NCBI GenBank assembly: GCA_018645405.1
Contig: JABGOQ010000051.1
Coordinates: 1 to 64,000, forward strand
Source: Anaerolineae bacterium
GTDB lineage: Bacteria; Chloroflexota; Anaerolineae; Anaerolineales; Villigracilaceae
Direction of reading: 5' to 3'
Length of the DNA: 64,000 nt
In this document: positions 1-9,476 of the stretch, piece by piece
Layout of the letters: each line of letters starts with the position of its first letter
How positions within the stretch are numbered: position 1 is the stretch's first letter
The notes under the pieces: generated by a model
Database searches by the model: none
The model's input: only the letters and a program-made list of their open reading frames with translations
Told to the model about the DNA's origin: nothing
Translations under genes and position numbers: made by a program

Positions 1-2
1 AC

Positions 3-989
3 ATCAATATCTCATTTGACCGTGCATATCGTTATGAAAAAGTTGCCGGGATTGTCGAATCGGTGCCCGGCATCGAGAGTGTGGAGGGGTGGATGATGCT
101 CGGCGGTGAGATCATCTCGGCGGACGAAACGACCGCGAATGAACTTGCTCTCGTTGCCCCACCAGCGGATTCGACCCTGATTGAACCGATCCTGACCGAA
201 GGGCGTTGGCTGACGCCCGGTGATGAAAACGCGATCGTGATCGGCAATCATCTGCTCAGTGTGCGCCCCGATTTGAAAGTTGGCGATACGATCAAGCTGA
301 ATATCCTCGACAGAGAATCCGAGTGGAAGATCGTGGGCATCTACAATATCCCCGGCAATGTTGTGCCACCTTTGGTCTATGTGAATTATGACTATTTGAG
401 CCACGCGCTCAACGCAACAGGTGATGTTTACTCACTGCGTGTGATCACCAGTGAAAGAGATGAAGCAAAAGTTGCTGCCATTGGCACCCAATTGCAAACT
501 TTGCTGGATGAAAAGCAGATCCAGGTCAGTAATATCGAGCTGGCGGCAGAATGGCGGCTTGCCCAAACCCAACAAACCGACGTGCTGGTCTATTTTATGC
601 TTGTGATGGCAATTTTGACAGCCGTTGTCGGGGGCTTGGGGCTGATGAGCACGATGAGCATCAACACCCTCGAACGGACTCGTGAGATCGGCGTGATGCG
701 TGCCATCGGTGCCTCGAACTTTGATATTCAAAAAATCGTCTTGGTCGAAGGCTTATTCATTGGCTTGCTCAGTTGGGGTGCTGGAATTCTTCTCTCTGCC
801 CCGATCACCTCTGCGCTGGTCTACGGCGTGGGTGTGGCAATCTTCAAATCCCCGTTGAAATTCACCTTTGGCGTGGACGGAATTATGATCTGGCTCGCGA
901 TCACAGTGGCTTTGGCAATCCTGGCGAGTGCCATTCCCGCAAGGCGAGCTTCAAAGTTGACGGTGAGAGATACGTTGGCGTATGAGTAA
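3..989 (+). CDS. ABC transporter permease, MacB/FtsX type (5' end outside window)
   Basis: The reading frame is open from base 3, so the gene begins before the window. The visible part has a periplasmic MacB_PCD-like region, then an FtsX domain. A membrane segment begins near 'VLVYFMLVMAILTAVVGG' and is followed by the FtsX hallmark 'ERTREIGVMRAIGAS'. Two more membrane segments follow, and the protein ends in 'ARRASKLTVRDTLAYE', typical of the family C-terminus. Such permeases pair with a LolD/MacB-like ATPase to drive mechanotransmission or export of lipoproteins, peptides or toxins; the ATPase would lie upstream and is not seen. A strong terminator follows directly, so this is the last gene of its operon. 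The substrate cannot be told. Confidence 0.9.
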   Translation: MNISFDRAYRYEKVAGIVESVPGIESVEGWMMLGGEIISADETTANELALVAPPADSTLIEPILTEGRWLTPGDENAIVIGNHLLSVRPDLKVGDTIKLNILDRESEWKIVGIYNIPGNVVPPLVYVNYDYLSHALNATGDVYSLRVITSERDEAKVAAIGTQLQTLLDEKQIQVSNIELAAEWRLAQTQQTDVLVYFMLVMAILTAVVGGLGLMSTMSINTLERTREIGVMRAIGASNFDIQKIVLVEGLFIGLLSWGAGILLSAPITSALVYGVGVAIFKSPLKFTFGVDGIMIWLAITVALAILASAIPARRASKLTVRDTLAYE

Positions 990-1020
990 AAAACTAAATA
1001 GTAAGTAAAGCTTAATAAAA

Positions 1021-1052
1021 AATGCCTGTAATATTATTACAGGCATTTTTTT
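1021..1052 (+). terminator. Rho-independent terminator after the permease
   Basis: Perfect stem AATGCCTGTAAT / ATTACAGGCATT followed by a T tract. It lies about 30 bases after the stop of the permease gene. Confidence 0.9.
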
Positions 1053-1267
1053 GTGTCGAATGTTCCTTGTCTAGAAAATGAACCAAGAACCTAGCAGTTT
1101 GCAGTTCGCCTCCTACCCATATACAATTTTCAATTTACCCTATGCTTATTCTGCTATAAATATGTTCGCACATTAGAATTGAGAATTTGACTATTATGCA
1201 AGTATAAATTATATTTATCATCGTACTTCAAGTTGTCTATACAAATTTTCTATATAGGAGGAAGATC

Positions 1268-1741
1268 ATGGCAAAGAGAGTTCAAACCACAATAGTTTCT
1301 GTGTTGCTGGTATTTGTGTTTTTAGCCGTAACTGCGTCAGGCGTAATAGCGGCCCCACCCCGGGATATTCATATTGAAGTAGATGAGATTCTTGGTACTA
1401 GTGGCGAAAATTTCAAAGCAGAAGGTTCTGCAGTTGACGATGGGATTTTGTGTGCGTCTGGAACAGTAGATGATATTAACATAGTGACATCTGGATCACA
1501 AAATGGAAAATTTTTAACTCTCCATGTGCTAAAGAAGTTTATATGCGATGATTTGAGTGGAACTTTTGACGTGCAGCTTGTCGTGAAACTAAATCTCACA
1601 ACCAGAAATACTACAGCTAATTGGAAAGTTCTTAGTGGAACGGGCAACTACACACAGTTAAAAGGACATGGATCATTGGTAGGTACAACATTTGACCCTG
1701 GCGTAAGCATTTATGACGTATATGATGGCAAGATTCACTAA
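1268..1741 (+). CDS. Small secreted protein of unknown function
   Basis: 157 residues. A clear AGGAGGA ribosome site lies 6-7 bases before the ATG, so the start is well supported. Residues 1-29 form a Sec signal peptide: basic start, long hydrophobic stretch, then 'SGVIAAPP'. The mature part is rich in beta-prone residues and has two cysteines. It contains a Gly-rich 'SGTGNYTQLKGHGSLVGT' segment, resembling the conserved loop of small secreted beta-barrel proteins of the allene-oxide-cyclase or dirigent fold. That resemblance is inference from the motif only. No neighbour suggests a partner; the gene stands alone in AT-rich DNA. Confidence 0.75.
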   Translation: MAKRVQTTIVSVLLVFVFLAVTASGVIAAPPRDIHIEVDEILGTSGENFKAEGSAVDDGILCASGTVDDINIVTSGSQNGKFLTLHVLKKFICDDLSGTFDVQLVVKLNLTTRNTTANWKVLSGTGNYTQLKGHGSLVGTTFDPGVSIYDVYDGKIH

Positions 1742-1964
1742 TAAACAGGGGTAATCTCCCATCTCATTGAAACAAAATTAGATTTTTTCTGTAGAAAGTG
1801 TTTTTTGGTAATCACCATTAGCATGAACATATAATCCAACGTATTCAGTCCAGTACGGCTATTATTTTTTACTTCTCCATGTTTCTTATAAATAGGTAGG
1901 GTCTGCTTTGCGGACGTTATCCGATTTTCAGTAGGCTAATTAGTGTATAAGAATTAGAGCTATC

Positions 1965-2579
1965 TTAATAAAATTGCCTAGATAAAATATCTAGGTGGCC
2001 TTGAATATTCCCGTAAATATAACCATACTCCACGTGTAATTCACCGAATAGTTTATATTCTTCATTACGGTTTATTTTATTACCTGCTTTTTTCTTCTGA
2101 ATCATATTATCAACCCATGTGAACAAATTGCTGTAGTCTTCAAATAATTTTTTTCTCAAATCAAGAAGCTCTTGGTTATAAATTAAATTGAAGTGAAGAA
2201 GAAGGCTGAGTGCATTTTCGTGTGCAGCATATCTTTTATCGTTGGTACTTAGAAAGCCTTGGTCTGATAACTTGAGCTTATCTTGCTGAACCATAATTGC
2301 TATATCTAAACAGTGGCTTACTGATTCATTAAGATATGCAAGGCATGTATAAATCTCTCTAGCGTGTTGATCAAAAATATTACGCTGCCTTTCTTGTTTT
2401 CGATCTTTGATTTCCCATTCTCGTTTTCTGTTATCTCTTTTTTCTTCAGTATCCAATTGAGAATAGTGTGCGCTAATCGCTCCGATTGATGAAACTATTA
2501 AAGTGAGTAACGCCCCAATTACTGCTGGAATAACCCAGGCAAATTTATCAGTGAGTAAAAGTTCCCATAATTCTGTCAT
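1965..2579 (-). CDS. Membrane-anchored hypothetical protein
   Basis: 204 residues. One membrane helix lies near residues 13-37 ('AWVIPAVIGALLTLIVSSIG'). It is followed by a highly charged stretch (residues 43-70, many K/R/E/D) that is probably a coiled coil, and by a helical cytoplasmic domain without a recognised motif. The layout (anchor, coiled coil, helical domain) is common in uncharacterised bacterial membrane proteins. The gene has low GC and an isolated position, which may point to accessory DNA. No function can be assigned. Confidence 0.6.
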   Translation of the reverse strand: MTELWELLLTDKFAWVIPAVIGALLTLIVSSIGAISAHYSQLDTEEKRDNRKREWEIKDRKQERQRNIFDQHAREIYTCLAYLNESVSHCLDIAIMVQQDKLKLSDQGFLSTNDKRYAAHENALSLLLHFNLIYNQELLDLRKKLFEDYSNLFTWVDNMIQKKKAGNKINRNEEYKLFGELHVEYGYIYGNIQGHLDILSRQFY

Positions 2580-2687
2580 AGTTTGGTTTCTCGTTTATTT
2601 ATGATATGACTATTTATCTAAATTATTTATTCATCATCTGCCCACATAAGTGGGTGTAGTATCAGAAAATACATAAAGGATGCGCGG

Positions 2688-3380
2688 TTATCCGAGCAGG
2701 CCAATGCCTCTTCCAATAGTCTGTTGGAACAATTGATATAAGTGCCCGGCTGTGGCACTATCAACGGTCATATTTGTGACGATCCCTATTACGGTTGAAA
2801 GAGAGACGCCTTTCCAATCGAAGCGGTTTAAACGATCCAAAGCATTGCCAAGATAATCCAGTTTTTCTTTAATGAGTTCAAGATCATCTTTTACAGGATC
2901 CAGTTCTTCTCGAAGAATGTTCTCATACTGCAATAATGATTCCCGTATCTGATCTTTTTCTGCTTCTGTAAATTTTTTAGTATCTTCTTCAGCGAACGAT
3001 TTGTGGGAAAGTGTTGGCGGGGCATCCTGCAATTCTTGCCACAGATCAGGCTCCACAAAACCGCTAGCTACTTTTTCTGCAGAAGATAGCCAAGAACTGA
3101 AATTTGCACAAACATCAGCTATGGAATTGTTTTTTATCCAAGAAGATAATGGATACCCATCAGATAAATACGTCCAGCAGCAGTATAGATCATCTTCTCC
3201 AATCCCAGCTTGCTGAACAATAAACTCAAGGGGGGACCCTGCGATGTTAATTTTAAATTGTTCCCCAACTGTTTTTGCTCTAAATAACGAGAGTTGAATA
3301 TTGGAATTTTTCGCGATTTCCAGCAATGCGTTTTTATGAGAGTTGAAAAAACCACCAAAATCCTGAAGTTCCATAACCAT
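2688..3380 (-). CDS. Hypothetical protein with coiled-coil and C-terminal hydrophobic segment
   Basis: 230 residues with no family I recognise. The N-terminal ~110 residues are a mixed alpha/beta region containing 'LYCCWTYLSDGYPLSSW'. Residues ~135-180 are charged and helical (coiled coil). The C-terminal 40 residues include a moderately hydrophobic stretch ('VSLSTVIGIVTNMTV') that may contact the membrane. AGGAGT-like bases precede the start. It follows another low-GC orphan on the same strand, so the two may belong to one accessory patch. Confidence 0.55.
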   Translation of the reverse strand: MVMELQDFGGFFNSHKNALLEIAKNSNIQLSLFRAKTVGEQFKINIAGSPLEFIVQQAGIGEDDLYCCWTYLSDGYPLSSWIKNNSIADVCANFSSWLSSAEKVASGFVEPDLWQELQDAPPTLSHKSFAEEDTKKFTEAEKDQIRESLLQYENILREELDPVKDDLELIKEKLDYLGNALDRLNRFDWKGVSLSTVIGIVTNMTVDSATAGHLYQLFQQTIGRGIGLLG

Positions 3381-3495
3381 ACTCCTTATTCCAATGTGCT
3401 GTGGGATGGCTTTGTCTGCATCATTAATAGATGCGTGTGCCCAATCGCTTATATCCCTTCCTTACTATTTTTTGATAATCAATATTGTCGAAAGA

Positions 3496-4395
3496 TTATT
3501 TCTTTTTGGGGATCCAAGTAAAATTCTTGAAATAATCGTCCCCCTGTGCAATTGCAAGGGTTTGAGTGCTTTTCGCTTCATGAAGGACCTTTTTAACACT
3601 TCCATATCTGCTATCACAAAGTGTGACACCAATCCTAATTGGATTTTGATTCTTGTAGCCTATACTCACCAGATTTTCATTCAATATTTTTTCCAAGCGT
3701 GTTGCGACCATTAGAGGGACATCTTCGTTAGCTATATTTTCGATCAAGATGTAAAAATTATCCTGATCAAAACTTGCGATAGTATCAGTGGGGCGTAAAG
3801 TACTTTTTAATGTTTCCACCAACTCGCGAAGGGTAGTTTCCCAAATCAAAATGTCCAATGAGTTCTTTTTGTTATGCTCTTGCATTAATATTAATCTAAA
3901 TGAGAGTATCGCATAAAGATAATGATCGTTTTCTTTTGTTTGTATTAGTGAAGAAGCTAATCGATGCATAAAGAAAGATTGATTATATAGGCCCGTTTTT
4001 CTATCCCAAGGGTTTGGTCTTGTATGAGATTCTTGTGGAACACCAAAACGCCTTATAAAAAGAGATAATTGCTCAATGCTAACCGGTTTAGACAATATCA
4101 AGTCGGGTCCTGCTACTGAACCGACGGGGACATATGTGTGAGCTGTGATCACGAGTATTTTTGTTTGGTCTAATCGCTTGTCTTTGCGAATCCTTTTTAA
4201 AATCTCTCGTCCAGAACCCCCGGGGAGATTTAAGTCTAATATCACAATTTCTGGTTTACTTTTGGAAAGAAGGTCAATCGCATCTTTTTCACTAAGGGCA
4301 GTAGCTGTGCTATATCCAGCCATATCTACAACATGCCGAAATAGCGCAGCAACATCGCGATCATCTTCAATTATCAATACAAATGGTTTAGCCAT
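3496..4395 (-). CDS. Response regulator with a decayed GGDEF-like output domain
   Basis: 299 residues. Residues 1-120 are a receiver domain: acidic pair 'EDDRD' near the start, phospho-acceptor Asp in 'IVILDLNLPGGSG', conserved Thr in 'ILVITAHT', and Lys in 'LSKPVS'. Residues ~130-290 follow the order of a GGDEF domain ('DRKTGLYNQSFF', then 'RLILMQEHNKK'). The catalytic GGDEF signature is replaced by 'SFDQDNF', so diguanylate cyclase activity is unlikely. The output domain may bind a nucleotide or a partner instead. No histidine kinase is adjacent. The gene is monocistronic. Confidence 0.85.
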   Translation of the reverse strand: MAKPFVLIIEDDRDVAALFRHVVDMAGYSTATALSEKDAIDLLSKSKPEIVILDLNLPGGSGREILKRIRKDKRLDQTKILVITAHTYVPVGSVAGPDLILSKPVSIEQLSLFIRRFGVPQESHTRPNPWDRKTGLYNQSFFMHRLASSLIQTKENDHYLYAILSFRLILMQEHNKKNSLDILIWETTLRELVETLKSTLRPTDTIASFDQDNFYILIENIANEDVPLMVATRLEKILNENLVSIGYKNQNPIRIGVTLCDSRYGSVKKVLHEAKSTQTLAIAQGDDYFKNFTWIPKKK

Positions 4396-4530
4396 AACCT
4401 ATTACCCAATCCCTTTTCAATGGTTACAAATAAATAATTATTTCTCTAGTATAAGCTATATATCAAGCAAATTTGAGGGGTGAAATGTTCGCGCGCACCT
4501 TTCAAATAGCTCTCTGCATTATACAATATT

Positions 4531-5595
4531 TTAACAAATCCTCGGCAACAACTCCCCTGCGGGCAGATCAACTACTCGTGAGCCACCAATAGCCGTTTTT
4601 GCTACCACACGTCCTGCATGGCTTTCCACCACGCTACCGATAATCGCTGCATCTTTGCCATATTCATTTGCCTGCATCACATCGAGAACTTCATCTGCTA
4701 CATCGGGCGCAACGATGGCAACCAATTTGCCTTCATTGGCAATATAAAAAGGGTCTAAACCGAGCATTTCGCAGGCGGCATTCACAGCGGTATCAACTGG
4801 CACTTTCGTCTCTTCAAACTCAATCCCCACTTTGGATACATCTGCCAATTCATTTAACACGGCTGAAAGCCCGCCGCGCGTTGCATCGCGCAGGCAGTGG
4901 ATTTTTTTTGTTACTTCGAGCATTTCTGCAATCATTCCATGCAGGGGTGCGGTATCACTCATAATTTGACTTTCAAATTCCAGCCCTTCGCGTTTTGACA
5001 TGATCGCCATACCGTGATCGCCCATCGTGCCGCTGACGATGATCACGTCATTGGGGCGGGCGTTTTTGGCCGCAATATCTATGCCTTTGGGAATCATTCC
5101 AAAACCAGATGTATTGATGAATATCCCGTCTCCGTGACCTTTATTGACTACTTTTGTATCCCCTGTCACGATTTGTACCCCCGCTTTTTTCGCTGCGCGC
5201 GCCATCGAAGTTACTACTGCGCCCAGCGTCTCCATTTCTAAGCCTTCTTCGAGAATGAATCCTACTGAGAGATAGCGTGGTTTTGCTCCACTCATGGCGA
5301 TATCGTTGACTGTGCCGTTCACTGCCAAATCGCCAATATCGCCGCCGGGGAAGATGATCGGGCTAACGACAAAAGAATCGGTGCTGAAAGCCAAGCGTCC
5401 ACCTGCGTTTAACGCACCAATGTCTAAGGCCGTCGAGTCGCCCATTTGCGCAAGCAAGTCGTTATGCAAGAGCGGCGCGAAGAGATGTCCAATTAAATCG
5501 TTCATCATCTTGCCGCCCGCACCGTGCCCCATCACAATTCGCGGGTAATTTTTTAGCGGGATGGGGCAAGTCCATCCATCAAAAATAGCATCCAT
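4531..5595 (-). CDS. hypE: Hydrogenase maturation carbamoyl dehydratase HypE
   Basis: 354 residues, the usual HypE length. HypE dehydrates the S-carbamoyl group on its own C-terminal cysteine to a thiocyanate, which supplies CN ligands to the iron of [NiFe]-hydrogenases. The protein ends in 'LLPRIC', the diagnostic HypE tail with the modified last cysteine. ATP-binding motifs of the AIR synthase / PurM family are present: 'GHGAGGKMM', 'GDSTALDIG', 'TGDTKVV', 'GTMGDHG'. The related SelD lacks the PRIC tail, so HypE is the better call. No other hyp or hydrogenase genes lie in the window, so its partners are elsewhere. No convincing Shine-Dalgarno sequence precedes the ATG. Confidence 0.96.
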   Translation of the reverse strand: MDAIFDGWTCPIPLKNYPRIVMGHGAGGKMMNDLIGHLFAPLLHNDLLAQMGDSTALDIGALNAGGRLAFSTDSFVVSPIIFPGGDIGDLAVNGTVNDIAMSGAKPRYLSVGFILEEGLEMETLGAVVTSMARAAKKAGVQIVTGDTKVVNKGHGDGIFINTSGFGMIPKGIDIAAKNARPNDVIIVSGTMGDHGMAIMSKREGLEFESQIMSDTAPLHGMIAEMLEVTKKIHCLRDATRGGLSAVLNELADVSKVGIEFEETKVPVDTAVNAACEMLGLDPFYIANEGKLVAIVAPDVADEVLDVMQANEYGKDAAIIGSVVESHAGRVVAKTAIGGSRVVDLPAGELLPRIC

Positions 5596-5672
5596 AGCCC
5601 AATTGTACCTTGATTTTGTACATCAAATTCTATAAGATAAGAGCATGAAAAAAAATACGTAAAGGAAACTTA

Positions 5673-6221
5673 ATGGACGCACTCCGAACCCTCTTTCGTA
5701 TACTCAATAAATACTTCATGGTACCTGCTTTCAAAAGTGGGTTTGGCCCCTTTATGGGCAATCCTTTCTCCGGCTATATCATGGTGCTAAAAACTGTCGG
5801 GCATAAATCGGGATTGACGCGTTACGCCCCTGTCAACTATGCCATTCACGATGGGAGTATATATTGCCTTTCCGGGATGGGGAAAATAGCGCATTGGTAT
5901 AAAAACCTGAGTGCAAATTCGCAAATTGAAGTGATCTTGCCATCAGGCACAGTTTCGGGGGAGGCGTTTACCATCACAGACGCAGATGAGCGGCTAAATA
6001 TGATGCGCCAAATCTTGAAAAACAGCGGATTTGCAAGCTTTATGGCGGGTATCAATGCCTTCACCATTTCTGATGAAGGCTTGCTGGAAAAAGGCGAAGA
6101 AATGGTTGTCATCCGCATTGAACCAAACGGGATATTTGCGAGCGCGGTTGATCCTGGTGGAAAGCTCTGGCTTTGGTTGACGATCGCGTTCATCGTTGTA
6201 CTTGTGTTTCTTTTGATCTAA
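5673..6221 (+). CDS. Nitroreductase/deazaflavin-dependent oxidoreductase family protein
   Basis: 182 residues. Residues ~15-150 match the split-beta-barrel family that includes the F420-dependent Ddn nitroreductase: 'LKTVGHKSGLTRYAPVNYA' near residue 45 and 'HWYKNLSANSQIEV' near residue 85 are its two characteristic strings. The last ~25 residues form a C-terminal membrane helix ('LWLWLTIAFIVVLVFLLI'), an addition to the basic fold that would tether the enzyme to the membrane. AAAGGAAA precedes the start. It is divergent from hypE. Whether the cofactor is F420, FMN or heme cannot be decided from sequence. Confidence 0.8.
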   Translation: MDALRTLFRILNKYFMVPAFKSGFGPFMGNPFSGYIMVLKTVGHKSGLTRYAPVNYAIHDGSIYCLSGMGKIAHWYKNLSANSQIEVILPSGTVSGEAFTITDADERLNMMRQILKNSGFASFMAGINAFTISDEGLLEKGEEMVVIRIEPNGIFASAVDPGGKLWLWLTIAFIVVLVFLLI

Positions 6222-6227
6222 CCTAAA

Positions 6228-7940
6228 ATGACAGAAAGGCTGCCTGTGAGAAATAAGTCAAATTATCGTCTTTTTGAAATTAGCAGTATCATCGTTTTTG
6301 TGATCATTACGATAATGCTTGTAATTTTCAACCCTGCAGAAGGCGTGAACGCAGTTGAAGAAAACCTTCCTGGCGTGGAGTTGGAAGCCTACGCCTATGC
6401 CATGCCGCATCGTGGCTGGGCACCGTTGACGGTCTATTTCAGTGCCTTTGGTAGCCAGCCGCAGTTGAGGGAAATCGCTAGCTACGAATGGGATTTGGAT
6501 GGAAATGGTCTTTACGATACGGATGCCAGCACAAATGGGGGTTATGCCAGCTATACATACACGAAGCCGGGGGAATATCTCATCACCGTGCGCGTAACCG
6601 ATGACACGGGGCGTTCATCCACCGCGCAGACGATGGTCACGGTGAAGCACCCCTCCTCGAGCAGTGTGGATTATTGGACGGTCTTTGATGATTCTCAGGT
6701 GCGAAAAGTGGAATTACAAATCACTCAAGCAAATTGGGATGCGATGTGGGAGCAACCCGAATTGAAAACCCGTGTCGAAGCGGATATTTTTCTTTTCGGT
6801 GATTTGGTTGAATCAGTTGCCGTCAGCATGAAGGGCAATGGCTCTTTGGGTGGCTCAGGGGAGAAGAAGTCATGGAAAATTGATACAGACCATTTCGTTG
6901 CCGAGCAAGAATATAAGAATTTGAAGCAGCTTCTTTTCCACAATAACTTTATGGATGCCTCGATGCTGCGTGAAAAGATGGGCTATGAGATGAGCGCCTT
7001 TGCAGGCGTTCCTGCCGGGCATACGGCCTATGTCGCGTTTTGGATAGATATTGTGGATGATGAAAACCCGTCTGAGTATTGGGGCGTGTATACGATGGTC
7101 GAGCGGCCTGATTCTAAATATGTGCGCAATCGCTTTGGAGATGATAATGGCACGGGAAATCTCTACAAGGCAGATGCGTGGTTCGAGCAGGGGGCTGCCG
7201 ATCTAGCCTATTACGGAGGCGATATTGAAGGTTATCCAAAACCTCGGGGGGAAGTCGCATACGGTCTTCGTACCAATAAAGATGAAGCCGATTATAGCGA
7301 CATCATCCAATTATGCTATGTAATTGATGGCATCCAATATGAATCTGAAGCAGTGTTTACGCAGGCTTTGGAGCAGGTCTTGAACGTGGATGGTTATCTG
7401 CGCTATACGGCAGTCTTGATGACGCATCAAAATTTGGATACTTATCAATATACGGGCAATAATTATTTTATTTATAACGACCTGACAACGGGCAAATTTG
7501 AGTTCGTAGCTTGGGACTTGAACAGTGCGTGGATGGGCAATCCTGAATTCCCGTTATATGGCGAAAAATGTTGTCAGGGACCGGTGCAGTGGGCGCCGCT
7601 TTATACAAAGGTTTTTCAGGTAGCGCGTTATCGTCAAGACTATGCCGCTTATGTAGATTTGCTAACTCGCTATTGGTTCAGTGATAATTATTTCCCCGCA
7701 CGGGCGGCGTATTGGCAGGAGATGGTTTCTCCATATTTGGCCGGTGATAAAGCCTATGTCGGCGACTCGGCACTTTACTCTCTGGAGCAATTCACGAATG
7801 AACGCAATCAATTGGTGATTCTAACGAGCCAGCGCAGCCAGTATTTACAATCGTTGCTTTCGTCGGGGCAGTGGAGAACGATCATCCCTGAGCCAAATGT
7901 GGATTTGAATACGGAAGGCAATGTCAACGAAATACACTAA
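6228..7940 (+). CDS. CotH-family protein kinase-like protein with PKD domain
   Basis: 570 residues. An N-terminal membrane anchor or signal segment (about residues 13-36) is followed by a PKD domain (residues ~55-135, 'YEWDLDGNGLYDTDAST'). A CotH domain fills most of the rest: 'KSWKIDTDHF', 'DASMLREKMGYEM', 'YWGVYTMVERPD', 'NLYKADAWFE' and 'FVAWDLNSAWMG' follow the family order. CotH proteins are secreted or spore-coat kinases. The ATG at 6228 has no clear ribosome site; a GTG at 6246 with GAAAGG in front is a credible alternative start. It begins the CotH / DUF4956 / VTC group, a combination seen together in many bacteria. Confidence 0.9.
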   Translation: MTERLPVRNKSNYRLFEISSIIVFVIITIMLVIFNPAEGVNAVEENLPGVELEAYAYAMPHRGWAPLTVYFSAFGSQPQLREIASYEWDLDGNGLYDTDASTNGGYASYTYTKPGEYLITVRVTDDTGRSSTAQTMVTVKHPSSSSVDYWTVFDDSQVRKVELQITQANWDAMWEQPELKTRVEADIFLFGDLVESVAVSMKGNGSLGGSGEKKSWKIDTDHFVAEQEYKNLKQLLFHNNFMDASMLREKMGYEMSAFAGVPAGHTAYVAFWIDIVDDENPSEYWGVYTMVERPDSKYVRNRFGDDNGTGNLYKADAWFEQGAADLAYYGGDIEGYPKPRGEVAYGLRTNKDEADYSDIIQLCYVIDGIQYESEAVFTQALEQVLNVDGYLRYTAVLMTHQNLDTYQYTGNNYFIYNDLTTGKFEFVAWDLNSAWMGNPEFPLYGEKCCQGPVQWAPLYTKVFQVARYRQDYAAYVDLLTRYWFSDNYFPARAAYWQEMVSPYLAGDKAYVGDSALYSLEQFTNERNQLVILTSQRSQYLQSLLSSGQWRTIIPEPNVDLNTEGNVNEIH

Positions 7941-8055
7941 ATTTTGGGATATAAAACCGCAACGTCCGTGATTTGGGTTTGGGTGCTGTTCCCAAACAGA
8001 TTCTCGACGTGAAGGTTCGTGAAACTAAAAAACGCTGCATAATACAGGAGAAAAA

Positions 8056-9453
8056 ATGAAAAAACTCAAACGAACTTTTCTCATCATTATTCTTTTGCTC
8101 TTATTTCTATTACCCACCATCGCCCTCGCACAAGGCAGCGGTTTCAGTGAAACTTTTGATGATTCCACCCTCCAAGAATGGGAAGCGCCGCATGGTGTGA
8201 GTGTCGAGAATGGTGTCCTGAAAATCAGCGATGGCGGATTCGCGCTCCACTTTGGCGATTGGTCAGAGATCACGCTGATGCTCAAATTCAAATTCTCCGG
8301 CGAAGGAGAAGGGGCGGTCAATTATTACTTCCGTGACGAGGGGCGTTATGGGTTTGTTTTCTCCGAAAATGTTCTTTATCTTGAAAAAGAGACCCCGCAA
8401 GGCATGGAAATGCTCGGCGATGCAAAAGCAGCCGTGCTTCAGCCCGATACATGGATCAATCTCAAAATTATCGTTAGTGATGGTCAGCATCAAATTTATC
8501 TAAATGATGAATTACAGGTCACCATTACAGACCCAAGCCCGCTTGAGACGGGCGCAGTCATGTTCAATTCACGCGGTCTGACGCTCGAATTTGACGACCT
8601 GAGTGTACAAGGTACCCCTGGCTTTGGCGCAATGCCCGAGGGCGAAGATTCCCCCGAAGGGGAAGAGTCACCAATGGAAGGTGAAGCCCCGCCCATCGTC
8701 GAAGGCGCACCAGAAGTCGGTGAAACGACTGCTCCAGCAACTGACACTACTCAACCCGCAACCACATCCCAAACAAAGGATAGTCTCATGCAAGAACTCT
8801 TCTCCAGCCAAGCCAACCCCACCGATCTGACCACCTTTCTCATCAATATGGTGCTGGCCGCTATCGCTGCCTTCATTCTTAGCCTCGTCTATATCCACTG
8901 GGGATCATCGCTCTCAAACCGCCGTAAATTCGCTGCCAATTTCATGCTGATGACTATCACGACCACCTTCATCATTCTTGTCGTTCGCTCCTCGGTTGCG
9001 CTCAGTTTGGGTTTGGTCGGTGCGCTCTCCATCGTCCGTTTCCGCACCGCCGTCAAAGAGCCAGAAGAGTTGGCCTATCTTTTTTTCGCCATCGGGATCG
9101 GAATCGGCTTGGGAGACAATCAACGATTGATCACTCTGCTAGCCTTAGTGATCGGAATTATCATCATCGGATTAAATAAGCTGCTCCGCCGCGCCGAAGC
9201 GGATGTGAACCTACACTTGTCCATTGCAAGTCAACAGCCTGCCAAAGTGGAGTTGGAACAGATCGAATCTGTCCTACGGCAGCATACCGCCAAAATGAAG
9301 CTCCTCCGCTTCGACGAAACAGCCGAGATGCTCGAAGCCGGATTCTTAATCGAATTTCGGGAGATGAGTCAATTAAACGAGACCAAGCAAGAATTACGAG
9401 CGCTTTCGGAGCAGATTGAAATCACCTTTATGGATAATAAGGGCGTTTGGTAG
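8056..9453 (+). CDS. DUF4956 membrane protein with N-terminal secreted LamG-like domain
   Basis: 465 residues. A signal peptide (residues 1-27) precedes a concanavalin/LamG-like beta domain (~30-190: 'FSETFDDSTLQEWE', 'YYFRDEGRYGFVFS'). A Pro/Glu/Thr-rich linker (~195-240) comes next, then the DUF4956 membrane domain (~255-380) with the hallmark 'GALSIVRFRTAVKEPEE' and several membrane helices, and a cytoplasmic ACT-like tail. DUF4956 proteins are usually only the membrane part; the fused extracellular sugar-binding-like domain suggests it senses or binds a surface polymer. ACAGGAGAAAAA precedes the ATG. It lies between cotH and the VTC gene, probably as one operon. Confidence 0.88.
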   Translation: MKKLKRTFLIIILLLLFLLPTIALAQGSGFSETFDDSTLQEWEAPHGVSVENGVLKISDGGFALHFGDWSEITLMLKFKFSGEGEGAVNYYFRDEGRYGFVFSENVLYLEKETPQGMEMLGDAKAAVLQPDTWINLKIIVSDGQHQIYLNDELQVTITDPSPLETGAVMFNSRGLTLEFDDLSVQGTPGFGAMPEGEDSPEGEESPMEGEAPPIVEGAPEVGETTAPATDTTQPATTSQTKDSLMQELFSSQANPTDLTTFLINMVLAAIAAFILSLVYIHWGSSLSNRRKFAANFMLMTITTTFIILVVRSSVALSLGLVGALSIVRFRTAVKEPEELAYLFFAIGIGIGLGDNQRLITLLALVIGIIIIGLNKLLRRAEADVNLHLSIASQQPAKVELEQIESVLRQHTAKMKLLRFDETAEMLEAGFLIEFREMSQLNETKQELRALSEQIEITFMDNKGVW

Positions 9454-9476
9454 AAGAAGAAATCCAGTTCCTTAAA

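Noticed and set aside
3294-3714. Plus-strand ORFs between the hypothetical gene and the response regulator
   Set aside because: They overlap two minus-strand genes, have no ribosome sites and read as chance frames in AT-rich DNA.
4531-5595. Reading this gene as selD, which would fit the selenoprotein at 37.7 kb
   Set aside because: The C-terminal PRIC tail and overall text are HypE; the N-terminal Cys/Sec-Lys motif of SelD is missing.
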